In this document: piece after piece, positions 18,526 through 29,235 of the stretch | How the letters are laid out: each line of letters opens with the position of its first letter | Position numbering within the stretch: position 1 is the stretch's first letter | Assembly (NCBI GenBank): GCA_963575745.1 | Contig: CAUYUJ010005021.1 | Span: 1-64,000 of the forward strand | DNA length: 64,000 bases | Source of the DNA: Prorocentrum cordatum | Lineage: Eukaryota > Sar > Dinophyceae > Prorocentrales > Prorocentraceae | Reading direction: 5' to 3' | Made by a program: the position numbers and the translations under genes | Notes under the pieces: model-generated | Told to the model about the DNA's origin: nothing | What the model saw: only the letters and a program-made list of their open reading frames with translations | The model's database searches: none

Positions 18526-19330
18526 GGCCAGACTACGTATCCGTATAGGGGGCACCTCCACACGAGGAGGAGGAGGAGGGGGAGGAGGAGGAGGAGGAGG
18601 AGGACGAGGAGGAGGAAGAGGAGGAGCAGGATGAGGAGGAGGAGGAGGAGGCGGAGGAGGGCGAAGGAGGAGGAGCAGGATGAGGAGGAGGAGGAGGAGG
18701 AGGAGGAGGCGGAGGAGGAGGAGGAGAGCCAGACTATGGACTCTGTATCCTTAGGGGGCGTCTCCACAAGAGAAGGAGGAGGAGGAGGAGCAGGAGGAGG
18801 AGGAGGAGGAAGTGGTAGGTGGTGTCAGAGTTAAGAGTGGGTGTCCCACCAGCTGCCGTTGCAATTGCTATACTACGGCGCGCGAACAGGATTCCCCTAA
18901 ACGCCATTCTACGTATTCCTCCCCACTTCTCCTCCACGCATGGCGGTCCTGAGCTAAGACGATCCACTCGATCTACAAACCCCTGTAGTACATCACGAAC
19001 TGATATTCCCAGATAGTCTGCCACGAAAACTTCTGAAATCCCAGTTGTTCCCCTTCCCTTTGTTCACGAATGGCGTGGGCCTCAGAATTCCAATGAAATA
19101 CACGTGTCAGGATACTTTCAGGATAACTCGTAGCTTTCCTCGCAGCATGCCCCGCATTTCTCGCAATATGCTCCGCATCGCAGGAGGAGGAGGAGGAGGA
19201 GGAGGAGGAGGAGGAGGAGGGCGAAGGAGGAGGGCGAAGGAGAAGGGCGAAGGAGGAGAAGGAGGAGGAGGGCCAGACTATGTATTCTTACGGGGCGTCT
19301 CCATACAGGGCCGAAGAAGGCCTGAACGCA
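18526..19330. repeat. GCCAGACTAYGTATCC modules between GGA tracts
   Basis: Three ~45-bp modules, near 18528, 18727 and 19272, share GCCAGACTA followed by a GTATCCTTA-like step and GGGGGCGTCTCCACA. Each is bounded by GGA tracts (18560-18725, 18775-18810, 19186-19270). Between the second and third, 18830-19180 is ordinary sequence with a 96-codon minus frame (ADYLGISVRDVLQGFVDRVD) that I cannot assign. Confidence 0.7.
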
Positions 19331-19397
19331 CGGCCGCCCGGGGCCCGTGAGCGGAGGAAGCAATACAGGAAAGTCGCCTTCGAATCGCCATCAGACC

Positions 19398-19606
19398 ACA
19401 GGAGGAGGAGGAGGAGGAGGAGGAGGAGGAGGAGGAGGAGGAGGATGAAGAGGATGAAGAGGATGAAGAGGAGGAGGGGAGGGAGGAGGAGGAGGAGGAA
19501 GAGGAGCAGGAGGAGCAGGAGGAGGAGCAGGAGGAGAGGGAGGAGGCGCAGGAGGAGGAGCAGGAGGAGGAGCAGGAGGAGGAGCAGGAGGAGGAGGCCA
19601 GACTGA
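19398..19606. repeat. GGA/GGATGAAGA/GGAGCA microsatellite
   Basis: About 200 bp of GGA with interspersed GATGAAGAG and GGAGCAGGA steps. Confidence 0.9.
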
Positions 19607-19632
19607 AGGCAGAAAACTGAAGATGATCGGCT

Positions 19633-20052
19633 GTGCGCCAGGCGAGGGCCCCGCTGTCTGATACAACGAGAATGGTAGGAGGCGTGCGCCTGTCACGGCA
19701 TTTGGGCCCAAGGACCACACCTCGAGCCAAACGCGACCCCACGCAGCCAGACGACGCCATGGTACTGACGTTGACCATCACGCTCAACCGATACAGGCAC
19801 CAGAGGGCAATACAGATGGCAATCACGCGCGTGTACCTGGAGGCCATGGAGACGTGGATGCTGCGACCAATCGCGAGGGGCACCAACCATGACTTCGAGG
19901 AGGCCTGTGAAGACTTGCAAATCAAGAAGACGCTCCACAGCGCGTTCTCGTGCTATCCATATGCACGGGCGTCTCGTGGGTCTCAGGGGCTACTTGAGGC
20001 TCTCGCGGGGCCGTTTGGCCACCCTCCTGACCGCTCTGGGCCCGCTGGCTAG
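19633..20052 (+). CDS. Protein-like ORF fragment, unknown
   Basis: A 139-codon frame. The stretch from about codon 43 (AMVLTLTITLNRYRHQRAIQ) to codon 110 has a mixed helical composition unlike the repeat-derived frames around it. No family recognised; it lies after a GGA tract and could be a further piece of the decayed locus at 17-18.5 kb. The opposite strand is also open over most of it (minus 19278-19925), so the strand is uncertain. Confidence 0.25.
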   Translation: MRQARAPLSDTTRMVGGVRLSRHLGPRTTPRAKRDPTQPDDAMVLTLTITLNRYRHQRAIQMAITRVYLEAMETWMLRPIARGTNHDFEEACEDLQIKKTLHSAFSCYPYARASRGSQGLLEALAGPFGHPPDRSGPAG

Positions 20053-20202
20053 GCCCGGCGGGAACGTTCAGGAGGCCCAGAAGTCCTGGGGGACCTCAGA
20101 AATGGCGTCCTCGGGGTCGCTGGGGCCAGGTCCCACCCCCCTGTTTGTAAACATCTGCAGATCGGAGCATGTACTTGTTAGCCAGTGTGGACCCCAACCA
20201 GT

Positions 20203-20670
20203 AAACTATTGCACTGTAGATGTGCAAGCTACGTGGTGCAACCAACTGGTGTAAGTTATGTGGTGCAGGCGATGTGGCGCAAGCTATATGGTGCAATTTA
20301 CGTGGTGCAGGCTACTCATTGCATGCTAGGTGGTGCAAGGTATGTGGTGCAATCTATGTGGTGCGTGCTGTGCGGAGCACGCAATATGGTGCAATATACA
20401 GTGTGCGCTCTACGTCTTCCAAACAATGTGGAGCAAGCAATGTAGTGCGAGCTACGTAACGCAGTATCTGTGGTGTACGCTATGTTGTGCAGACCATGCG
20501 GTGCAAGCTAAGTGGTGCAAGATGACGTGCAGTCTGTGTGGTGCCGTCTACACGGCGCAAGCTCTGCGAAACAGGACATCCGCTGCAGAGCCACGTGGTG
20601 CCAGCCGTGCGGTGCACGCTGCCCTGTGCACTCCACGTGGTGCAGCCAGTGCGGTGCAAGCCGTGCGGGC
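20203..20670. repeat. 14-bp satellite GTGGTGCAAGCTAT
   Basis: About 32 diverged copies of a 14-bp unit with consensus GTGGTGCAAGCTAT, in steady register (for example GTGGTGCAGGCTAC, GTGGTGCAATCTAT, GTGGTGCGTGCTGT). Related short arrays occur at 39.8, 44.4 and 45.5 kb. Confidence 0.9.
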
Positions 20671-20881
20671 GCCCACGAGGGTCGCCCACGGGCGGGCACC
20701 CGACGAAACCTCTGCGTGTCCCCTCCCCCCGAGCGCAGGGCGCGCCCACGGGCTGGCATCATCCGGGCGAAACCTCGGCACAACCTCCTCCACCTCCACC
20801 TCCTCCTCCTCCTTCTTCTTCTTCCTTTTTCTTCTCCTCCTCCTTCTTCCTTCTTCTTCTCCTCCTCCTCCTCCTCCTCTG

Positions 20882-21195
20882 TCGACCCACGCAGGCTGGT
20901 TGCTCCCTGTCAGAAGCCGACTGTTAAGGGCAGGGAGAACCTCTCACGGATTTCCAAGGGCCTCTTCCCCTCCTGCAGAGGGCCCCCTGCTGCTATCTCG
21001 AGCGCACAGGTGGTTGCCCTCGCCTCCGAGGTCGGACCTCAGAGGGTTGGCGAGCACGGCCCTGTTGTATTGGGCGAATGCCTTAGGTATGCATCCCTGC
21101 CTGATGTTTGTTTTGAGGAGGCCCCCAAGGAGGGGACCCCCCCAGTGAAGGGGTGGGGACCGAGGGTTCGGCGGGGGCGGCGTCGTCGTCGTGTG
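20882..21195 (+). other. Weak protein-like frame after a TCC tract
   Basis: Following a TCC/TTC tract (20785-20880), the plus frame reads ENLSRISKGLFPSCRGP and AQVVALASEVGPQRVGEHGP. It has mixed codon endings and no recognised motif. The surrounding longer frame includes repeat-coded segments and is not itself a gene. Confidence 0.2.
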
Positions 21196-21367
21196 ATGGG
21201 ATACCGAGCGAGGGAGCGAGAGCGGGGGTGGAGTGCGAGCGTGCCGCCCTCCGCGCTGTGGCCGCCTCGCCCCGCTCATCTACGCCGACCCCGCGGAGGC
21301 GCGCCGCCCCGCCTCCCTCGGGTTCCTCCTCTGATTGATTATGCTGCTGCCACTGTGGACGTGGCTT

Positions 21368-21612
21368 CCATCTGCATTCCTGCATTCCTGCATTCCTGCA
21401 TTCCTGCATTCCTGCATTCCTGCATTCCTGCATTCCTGCATTCCTCCTCCTCCTCCTCCTCCTCCTCCTCCTCCTCCTCCTCCTCCCAGCCGCGCAGAGC
21501 GCGCCCTCCTCCTCCTCCTCCTCCTCCTCCTCCTCCTCCTCCTCCTCCTCCACCTGGACCCCCACGGACCTCGCGCCCCGTGGGTCACCCCCGCCGCCGC
21601 TGGCCCGGGCGA

Positions 21613-21681
<69 letters not shown>

Positions 21682-21684
21682 GCG
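21368..21684. repeat. TGCATTCC octamers, TCC tracts and GTC tract
   Basis: About nine TGCATTCC units (21370-21445), TCC tracts (21445-21486 and 21505-21552), then about 23 GTC triplets (21616-21682). Confidence 0.95.
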
Positions 21685-21699
21685 TCGGTTCGAGGTTCG

Positions 21700-22330
21700 A
21701 GAGCTAGATCTCTGCTGGAGGATGTTGTGGCGGCGGGGGAGCCCACGGGGCGCACGCGAGCGGGCACCGGGGCGGCACCTCGGCGAACCTCACCCCCCGA
21801 GGCGCTGGGCGCGCCCCCGAGGCGCCCACGGGCGGTGCGCCCCGCGGGCGGGCACCACCCGATCGTTCGGACCCCCTGGCGGGAGGCACCCAACCGGGTG
21901 CCACCCCTCGGAGTCTCGTTTTGACCGATCCCCATCCCCAGCGGCGCGGCCTGGGCCCCACTGGCCGATTTGCCCGCCTAGGTGGGGATATAGGTCGTTG
22001 CCTTCGGGCTTCGAGGGTTGCATCCCCAACCGGGGGGTAATTCGGTGGGGGTCTCGAAGGGGATGGGGATGGGGATGGGGGTCGGTTAAACGATACTGAC
22101 CCTCAGACAAAATCCTGCACTTTTTTCGATTTTTGTCTTCGCCCCCCGCGCCCCCAATCCCACCAGCCCTCTGGGCGTAGGTGGTTTAGGGAGTTTCCTC
22201 TTCCACCCCCCTTCTTCCCCTTCGGGGAGGGGTTTACCCCTCCCCCTACCCCTCCCCTGTACCTGGACGGGCCGGTCGCGAGCGGTTAGCGCGTCCAAAA
22301 CGGCCTCGGCGAGGAAGCCATGGTTTTACT
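21700..22330. other. GC-rich low-complexity sequence, no gene seen
   Basis: Contains CGAGGCGC-type repeats and, near 22175-22240, GTGGTTTAGGGAGTTTCCTC...TTCGGGGAGGGGTTTA, which resembles 56455-56515 and suggests another dispersed repeat. No coding signal. Confidence 0.4.
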
Positions 22331-22655
22331 ATGGTTTGGGCTCCATTTTGGCCTCTTGGGGGGGCAGCGCTAATTAAGGAACCCCCCTTCTTTGATCGAT
22401 GTCCTCCAAGATGGCCCCAAGAAGCGCCTTGGAGGCCCCAAGAGGCCCCAAGATGGCGCCAAGATGGCCCCAAGAGGCCCCCCAGAGGCCCCCAGGAGGC
22501 CCCCAAGAGGACCCCAAGCGGCCCCAAGAGGTCCCCTCAAAGGCACCCAAGGCGCCCAAGAGACCCCCAAGAAGTCCCAAGAGGCCCCCAAGAAGCACCC
22601 AAAAGAAATTCCAAGAGGCTCCGAGAGACATCCAAGAGACCTCTGGCCCTTTTGC
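22330..22655 (+). repeat. CAAGATGGCC/CAAGAGGCCC minisatellite, copy A
   Basis: A lead-in (CGCTAATTAAGGA...CCCTTCTTTGATCGATG) precedes about 20 units of CCCAAGAGGCCC/CAAGATGGCC. The same lead-in and array occur at 57840-58215, including the exit sequence CCAAGAGACCTCTGG. The arrangement suggests a dispersed element about 350 bp long. Confidence 0.8.
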
Positions 22656-22679
22656 TTGCCCTTCTCCTCCTGCTCCTCC

Positions 22680-22797
22680 TTCCTCCTCCTACTTCTTCTC
22701 TTCCTCCTCCTCCTCCTCCTCCTCCTCCTCCTCCTCCTCCTCCTCCTCCTCCTCCTCCTCCTCCTCCTCCTCCTCCTCCTCCTCCTATTCATCTTCC
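22680..22797. repeat. TCC microsatellite
   Basis: Mostly TCC, directly downstream of the minisatellite, as also seen at 58.2 kb. A CATC run (22810-22835) follows. Confidence 0.9.
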
Positions 22798-22894
22798 TTC
22801 TCTCCAATCCCTCATCCATCCATCCATCCATCCAGCCTCCTCCTCCTCCTCCTCCCTGCTTCGCACGGTTCGGCCGTACCCCTCTTTGCTCCCG

Positions 22895-22975
22895 CACTTG
22901 CCTGATCACCTCAACGCGCTTGGACATCGTTTCTGGATGGGCTGGTGGGGATACGTGAAGCGTTCAGAAGTTCAT
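22895..22975 (+). repeat. CTGATCA...TGGATGGGCTGGTGGGG module
   Basis: An ~80-bp segment shared with 59183-59262 and, more weakly, 41853-41930; all three lie shortly after a TCC tract. Core: CGTTTCTGGATGGGCTGGTG and GAAGCGTTCAGAAGT. Confidence 0.7.
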
Positions 22976-23140
22976 ATTGACAGGCTGTGGCGCGATTTGT
23001 CGATCTGCCGACTGGCCTCAATCCTGCACCCCGCGGGCACAGCCAATCAACATTGAATCGAAGGCAGGGGGGCGCGTGGAAGTTTGCGCCGTCGCCCCTG
23101 TTGCGCGGTTGGTGCAGGATTTTGCCAATCAACCGTACAC

Positions 23141-23300
23141 TGAGGTCGGGCGTGTCCTCCTACAGGCGGTTTTTGGACGAACAATTTCGTTAAACGATAA
23201 AATATTGAAACATTAACAAACAAAAACGCTAACACATCGTCCCCTGACTATTTTTTGACTATTTTTGAATATCCCTCCTGTAGAGGGACGTGCCCGACTT
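23141..23300. mobile_element. MITE family M1, copy 1
   Basis: Inverted ends GTCGGGCGTGTCCTCCTACAGG (23145) and the complement of CCTGTAGAGGGACGTGCCCGAC (to 23298), AT-rich interior with GACTATTTTTGAATAT, no ORF. Identical 10-bp direct repeats AACCGTACAC flank it (23131-23140, 23301-23310). Duplication length and G-starting ends suggest a Mutator-like derivative. Confidence 0.8.
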
Positions 23301-23310
23301 AACCGTACAC

Positions 23311-24150
23311 CTGGCTAGGAGGGGCGCCAGGAGCACAGGCCGCCGGCTCCGCTGCAGCAGGCTGCGTGGGGGCCGCGAGGTGCAAGCTGCAAGCACGGTG
23401 TGGGCAATGTCGTACGACCGGCACGCCACCCAGACGCGACTTTCGTGTGGAATCGGCACGACGCCGTCGATTTCGGTTTATCGTTTGACTGAAGAATAAT
23501 GCTCGCATGTGCTGCGCATCTCGGGATGCACGTCGTTTCCCATTTCTAATAGCGATCGTCTCTAAAGGAAATGTGCAGTACAAACACATGTGTTTGACCA
23601 GTGTAGGGTTGCGCCCTGGGAAAATAGACATGCACAATGGGTAGCCTCAAACACACGCGTGTAAACAAAATCCACATTCCGTGGCACTGTTTGGCCCCCG
23701 GCGAACCCTGTGGCCCTGCGGTCCGACCCGCACCCGCCCACCAGACAGCTGCCCAGCTTGAACCAGCCAGCGCGCGACTTGAAATGGATTCGCGTGAATG
23801 GAACCCCTCGCTCTGACGAGAATGCGCAGGAACATGCGACATTGGCAGAGGTGAAAAGAGGCGGAGGACGAAGAAGAGGAGGAGGCAGTGCGGGGGAGGA
23901 GAACGATGAAGATAAGAAAGGGTAGAAGAGGAGGAGGAGGACGAGGAGGAGGAGGAGGAGGCGAGGGGCGAGGGATAAGGGGGAGGGGTGGAGGATCATG
24001 ACAGGGAAGGGTGGCCGAAGAGGAGGAGAAGGAAGACGACAACGACAAGGAGGATGAAGAGGAGGCAAGGGAGGGATGGCCCCCAGGACAACAAAAAACC
24101 CAAGAGTAAATGTTCAAGTACACCCTGAAGCCTTCCTCTTCCATCTCCTC
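23311..24150. other. No gene recognised
   Basis: Mixed sequence to about 23860, then purine-rich GGA/GAC-type DNA. Frames on both strands are short and without motifs. Confidence 0.5.
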
Positions 24151-24325
24151 CTCCTCCTCCTGCTCCTCCGTCCTCCCTCTCCTCCTCCTCCTCCTCCTCC
24201 TCCTCCTCCTCCTCCTCCTCCTCCTCCTCCTCCCCATCCTCCCCTCCATCTTCTCCTCCTCGTCCTCCCCTCCTCCCCCTCCTCTTCCTCCTCCTCCTCC
24301 TCCTCCTCCTCCTCCTCCTCCCCGT
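24138..24325. repeat. TCC microsatellite
   Basis: Two near-pure TCC tracts (24145-24240 and 24255-24320) with short interruptions. Confidence 0.9.
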
Positions 24326-24546
24326 CCTCCTCAACCACACCCCCTCCTCCTCGAGGAGGGAGAGGCGGCTGGAAGGATCACCCTGCCGCGCGTGCTTTCT
24401 CGGGCCCCGGCCGCCCGAGGTCAGGTCGTACGCCGAGCGGTACGGCTGACAGCTCTGGAGTCCTCTGGGAGCCACGCCGACCGCACGCGCGCGCTGTGGG
24501 AGCGCGGAGCGCTCGGGGTCAGTGATCGCAAGCTTACGACCTCTGG

Positions 24547-24657
24547 TAGGGCGACGAGATCTATTCATTGTACATATCCAATGCTCCTGGCCAGGCCAAT
24601 CCTGGGCCCAGGATGGGCCTGGCCAGGAGCAGCGGATGTGGAGATCTCGTCGCCCTA
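24547..24657. other. 111-bp imperfect palindrome (cruciform candidate)
   Basis: The outer arms TAGGGCGACGAGATCT (24547-24562) and its exact complement (24642-24657) enclose an inner near-perfect palindrome at 24583-24630, centred on ATCCTGGGCCCAGGAT, with one mismatched pair. No ORF; it could be a foldback MITE or cruciform site. Confidence 0.8.
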
Positions 24658-24867
24658 TCCGCGCCAGATCTGCTGCATGTGATGCTGGGAAGGCGCCCTT
24701 CACGGGCACTGTGCTTCGCCCGAGCCCCTCCCCCCCCTCGAAAATCCCCCCTCCCTCTCCTCCGCAAGCTGGACCCCCTTCCGGCGAGAACCCTTCCCAA
24801 CCTCCCCCGTACAGAATCATGTGGGGTGGGTTTAATCCCCTTCGCTCCGGCAGACGACGACCGAGGA

Positions 24868-24924
24868 GCACGACGATGACGACGACGACAACGAGGACGA
24901 CGACGACGACGACGACGACAACGA

Positions 24925-24970
<46 letters not shown>

Positions 24971-24995
24971 GACGACGACGACAACGTCGACGACA
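24868..24995. repeat. GAC microsatellite
   Basis: About 125 bp of GAC with AAC and GAG variants. Confidence 0.95.
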
Positions 24996-25019
24996 AAGGT
25001 GGAGGGATATTCATAGCGT

Positions 25020-25940
25020 CGGGAGCAGGAGAGGCAGGAGGAGGATCAGGAAAAGGAGGAGGACAGGGAGGACGGAGGAGGAAGAATAATGAGGAGAATA
25101 GAAGACAAGGAGGTCAACGAGGATAGAACGAGGACGACAAGAAATCCCCATGGATGTCGGAAAGATTTGTGAGGACTTACGGCTCTGAAGGATGCAAGCG
25201 CCACCAGGGGCTCAAGGGAGGAGAAGGAGGAGGAGGAGGAGGAGGAGGAGGAGGAGGAGGAGGGAGGAGGGAGGAGGAGGAGAAGGAGGAGGATGAGGAG
25301 GAGAACTGAAGCGGAGAAAGGAGACGGCAAAAAGACGATGACAATGAGCTTCTAGGGAAATGAAAATGCATCTGGAGCGGACGCGTGGATGGGATTGGAG
25401 GAGAGGACATGGTAATAAGGAGGGGTCAGAGGGAGAGAAGGAGGATGTGCGGGGGGAGGGGAAAGGAGCATGATGAGCGGGAACAGGAGGTGGAGGAGGC
25501 GGCGGAGAAGCAGGAGGATGAGGATGGATGAGGAGCATGATGAAGGATGAGGGGGAGGAGGAAAATAATGATTGATGACTGAAGAAGGAGACGAATGATA
25601 GGGTGCCGAAGAGGAGACAGCGAAAAGAAGGCGAGGTTATAAAGTATTCGCCGAGGGTCGGGTGGGCCGGGGGCAGGAGTTCTGGGGAAGGGGGAGGGGG
25701 GAGGAGTAAGGGCAGGAGGAGGAGGCACGGAAGAAGGAGGAGGGAGCTTCCTTGGAGTTCCAGAAGACCTCGATGCTACTCAAGGGCTTTCCGTGGATTG
25801 CCAGGGGTGACCTGAGGTTGTCCAGCATGCTGGAAGGAGGGAGGGGGGAGGAAGGGATGGGGAGGAGAACAGGCGGGGGATGGAGGAATGGAGGCTGATC
25901 AGCAGGAGTAGGCGGCGCGATCGGGGGGAAGTGAGAAGGG
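25020..25940. repeat. Purine-rich GGA/GAGGA region
   Basis: Strongly purine-rich plus strand with a pure GGA tract (25218-25272). No coding signal. Confidence 0.7.
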
Positions 25941-25945
25941 GCGGG

Positions 25946-26085
25946 CCTTCTCAGAAGGCTCGGAAATCCCCCAGCCTTCTGAGAAGCTTTCTAGGCCTTC
26001 CCCGAAGACACACAAAACCTCTCAGAAGCGCCAGGGCTTCTCAGAAGTCCCGCCGCCTTCTGAGAGGGCCTTCTCCTTCTCACTT
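25946..26085. repeat. Cluster of CTTCTGAGAAG palindromes
   Basis: Five copies of CTTCTGAGAAG or CTTCTCAGAAG in about 130 bp, each a short inverted repeat and several extended by GGCC on one side. Could be a tandem palindromic repeat or protein-binding cluster. Confidence 0.6.
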
Positions 26086-26319
26086 CCCCCCCTCGCTCGC
26101 CGCCGAGCGTAGGAGGAGGGAACCAGGTTCCCCATGCAAGGCGCTTATGTCAACCTGTCGCAGAATGCCACACATGTCCTGTGGTCGCGTCGACGTGGGG
26201 AGTCCCGAACTTGTCCACGGAGCAGCAGAGGGGATTCAGGTGAAGCTTCTCACCGTAATCGTACATGCACCTGGCGTCCTCCTCACTATTTTCCTCGTAA
26301 TCCCCCGGCTCCTCCCCGT

Positions 26320-26478
26320 CCCCTCCTCCTCCTCCTCCTCCTCCTCCTCCTCCTCCTTATCGTCTTCCTCCTCCTTATCGTCTTCCTCCTCCTTATCGTC
26401 TTGCTCCTCCTCCTCCTCCTCCTCCTCCTCCTCCTCCTCCTCCTCCTCCTCCTCCTCCTCCTCCTCCTCCTCTTCCTG
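26320..26478. repeat. TCC microsatellite with TTATCGTCT steps
   Basis: TCC tract with three TCCTTATCGTCT repeats (26355-26405). Read on the minus strand, the sequence just upstream (from about 26560) has a short GC-biased frame ending GTPWWCDGEELSI before AG|GA (about 26476-26530), a weak exon candidate. Confidence 0.85.
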
Positions 26479-26857
26479 ATGGACAGCTCCTCCCCGTCGC
26501 ACCACCAAGGCGTGCCGTCCGGCGGTGCGACGGGGAGGCGTGGAGGGCCCCGGGAGGCCGCGGACGGCGAAGAACAGCCTCGGGACCCGTCTCCCTCGGG
26601 ACCTGCTCGGCTCGTGGCGAGAGCTTGGAAGGGGCAGGGCGGGGAGGGGACCGTACATGGACATTATACTCGAACCCTGTGGCCCAAGGTGCCCCCCCCA
26701 GATCCCCCGAAATTAATATTGATGGCGTGACAACGGGGGGGGCGTGAGTGGACAGAAATATTCGACCCCCCGGGATTGGTCGGGGGCGTGGGTGTGATTT
26801 AAAATTTCCCTCGAATGTCTACGGCTTCGAATATCTGGTCCATGTGCTGGAGCACGC

Positions 26858-26982
26858 CTGCAGTAGCTGCACGAGGCGCCCTCCTTGAACACCAGCAGCC
26901 GGTCGTCGAAGTCCGGCGCGCCGCACGGCACCTCCTCCAGCTTCGAGTGGTTCCACCAGGTCGGCAGCGTCGCGTACACGTC
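26858..26982 (-). CDS. Host exon, unknown protein
   Basis: On the minus strand a CT-rich tract and CCACCGCAG|GACG acceptor precede a 125-nt block reading DVYATLPTWWNHSKLEEVPC to FKEGASCSYC. All 41 codons end in G or C. It ends at CTGCAG|GCGTGC, giving a GC donor. Strong bias plus both junctions make this the best host exon in the window. The two Cys pairs hint at a metal site, but no family is recognised. Neighbouring exons are not found; repeats lie on both sides. Confidence 0.7.
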
Positions 26983-27010
26983 CTGCGGTGGAAGTTCAGA
27001 GCGAGAGAGA

Positions 27011-27690
27011 GAGAGATGTGTATATATATGTATACAAGACTGCAGTGGCGCTTCGCGCCATGCACCTTGGTCCTTGAAGTTTGAAGTTTGGCATGCAGGC
27101 GGAATGGCAGGAAAGCCAAGCCGACAATTTAGCGATAACTCTTTGTTGCCTTTTCCGACATCGCCATTAGAAAATGTTATTCGTTATCCTTCCTCCATGC
27201 TTCTTTTTTCTCTCCATGCTCTTCATCTGTTTCTGCGGAGGCTTCTCCTTGGAGAGCCTCTGGGGACCTCACAAAAGGTGTTCAGGCTTTCTTAAGGCCC
27301 TCTGTCGGCCTCCTGGGCGTGTTCTGGGGGCCTCTGGGGGCTTCCTCGAGCCACCATGCCTCCAACCGCGGTCTCCCTGAACGACCGGGCCACGATTTGG
27401 AATGCTTCGGAGGGTGTCTTGGGGCCATATTGGGCCGCCTCTCTAGGGCCATCTTGGACCTCTGTTGTGCCTTTTTGGGGCTCTCTTGGACTGCCTGGAA
27501 GCCCTTTCGGATGGTTGCGGGGCGATTTTGGAGCCTCTCAGGCGGCTTCGGACGCCCAGAAGACCGCCGTCTTGGAGCGTCGGGAAGCCGAAAAGAGGAG
27601 AACCCCAAAATTCACCGAACACCCATAGAAAATCAATGATGTTTGCCTATTGGGGCCTTCTTGGGAGTGTTCTTGGAGGCCTCTTGGGGC
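27011..27690 (+). repeat. Duplicated block, copy 1, with GGGCCATCTTGG minisatellite
   Basis: Begins TATACAAGACTGCAGTGGCG and matches 29630-30320 along its length with substitutions and small indels. From about 27245 it becomes the reverse-complement form of the CAAGATGGCC minisatellite, which continues to about 27860. The two copies share CAGGCGGCTTCGGACGCCCA and other unique landmarks, so this is a segmental duplication, not merely shared satellite. Confidence 0.85.
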
Positions 27691-27926
27691 GTTGTGGAGC
27701 GATCTTTGGGGGTATGACGGCTTCTTCGGGGTCGTCGTGGACCGTATTGGGGCTTTCTGGTGTCGTTTTGGGAGCGCGCCGGAACGCCTGCAACCCGTCT
27801 GGGGTCGTCTTCGGGCTCTCGTTAGGTTCTCCCGGGTCGTCTGAAGGGTTGCCCGGAGGCCCGGGGAGGGCCAAATTCGTTAGGAGGGGGGGTGCGGTGC
27901 GGCAGGGTGTGGGCTCCCCGGCCCTA

Positions 27927-27927
<1 letters not shown>

Positions 27928-27991
<64 letters not shown>
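27928..27991. repeat. CT then TA dinucleotide tract
   Basis: About 13 CT repeats followed by about 17 TA repeats. Confidence 0.95.
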
Positions 27992-27996
<5 letters not shown>

Positions 27997-28129
27997 ACCC
28001 CGGCAAAGCAACCTAACAGCGATGGGTAGGAGCATATCTGGAAGCATTCCCCTTAAGATTCAGATGAGAATCCAGTTGTAGAATTCTGCTGTTCTCGCAG
28101 TCGTAGTCGCATTCGCGATAACAGTCGCA

Positions 28130-29225
28130 GTGGGAACGGCAGTCGCAGTCACAGCCTCAGCCTCAGCCTGCCTCAGCCTCAGCCTCAGCCTGCCTCAGCC
28201 TCAGCCTGCCTCAGCCTCAGCCTCAGCCTGCTTCAGCCTCGCCTCAGCCTGCCTCAGCCTCAGCCTGCATCAGCCTCAGCCTCAGCCTCAGCCTGCCTCA
28301 GCTCGCCTGCCTCAGCCTCAGCCTCAGCCTGGCTCTGCCTCAGCCTCAGCCTGCTTCGCCTCAGCCCAGTCTGGCCGTCGGCTCGGCTCAGCTTCTGCCT
28401 CAGCCTCAGCCTGCCTCGGCTCAGCCTGCTCAGCTCAGCCTGCCTCAGTCAGCCTGCTCAGCCTCAGCCTCAGCCTCAGCCTCAGCTCAGCCTCAGCCTC
28501 AGCCTCAGCTGCTTCAGCCTCAGCCTCAGTCTGCCTGCAGCCTCGGCCTCAGCCTCATGCCTCAGCCTCCTGCCTCAGCCTCAGCCTCAGCCTCAGCCTG
28601 CCTCAGCCTCAGCCTGCCTCAGCCTCAGCCTCAGCCTGCTTCAGCCTCAGCCTCAGTCTGCCTTCAGCCTCGGCGTCAGCCTCAGCCCTCAGCCTCAGCC
28701 TGCATCAGCCTCAGCCTCAGCCTCAGCCTGCCTCAGCATCAGCCTGCCTCAGCCTCAGCCTCAGCCTGCCTCAGCCTCAGCCTCAGCCTGCTTCAGCCTC
28801 AGCCTCAGTCTGCCTTCAGCCTCGGCCTCAGCCTCAGCCTGCCTCAGCCTCAGCCTGCATGCCTCAGCCTCAGCCTCAGCCTGCCTCAGCCTCAGCCTGC
28901 CTCAGCCTCAGCCTCAGCCTGCCTCAGCCTCAGCCTCAGCCTGCTTCAGCCTCAGCCTCAGCTGCCTTCAGCCTCAGCCTCAGCCTCAGCCTGCCTCAGC
29001 CTCAGCCTCAGCCTCAGCCTGCAGCCTCAGCCTCAGCCTGCATCAGCCTCAGCCTCAGCCTCAGCCTGCCTCAACATCAGCCTGCCTCAGCCTCTGCCTC
29101 AGCCTGCCTCAGCCTCAGCCTCAGCCTGGTTCAGCCTCAGCCTCAGTCTGCCTTCAGCCTCGGAATCAGCCTCAGCCTGCTTCAGCCTCAGCCTGCCTCA
29201 GCCTCAGCATCAGCCTGCCTCAACA
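28130..29225 (+). repeat. GCCTCA hexamer minisatellite
   Basis: About 1.1 kb of CAGCCT(CAGCCT)nGCCT, forming higher-order units of 18-30 bp, with occasional CTTCAGCCTCGG variants. The 389-codon and 271-codon frames over it (Ala/Ser/Gln/Pro) arise because the unit is a multiple of three; no evidence of a gene. Confidence 0.95.
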
Positions 29226-29235
29226 TTCAAAATGT

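Noticed and set aside
20512-21924. 470-codon frame
   Set aside because: Runs through the 14-bp satellite, TCC tracts, TGCATTCC octamers and GTC triplets; only 20882-21195 is not repeat-coded.
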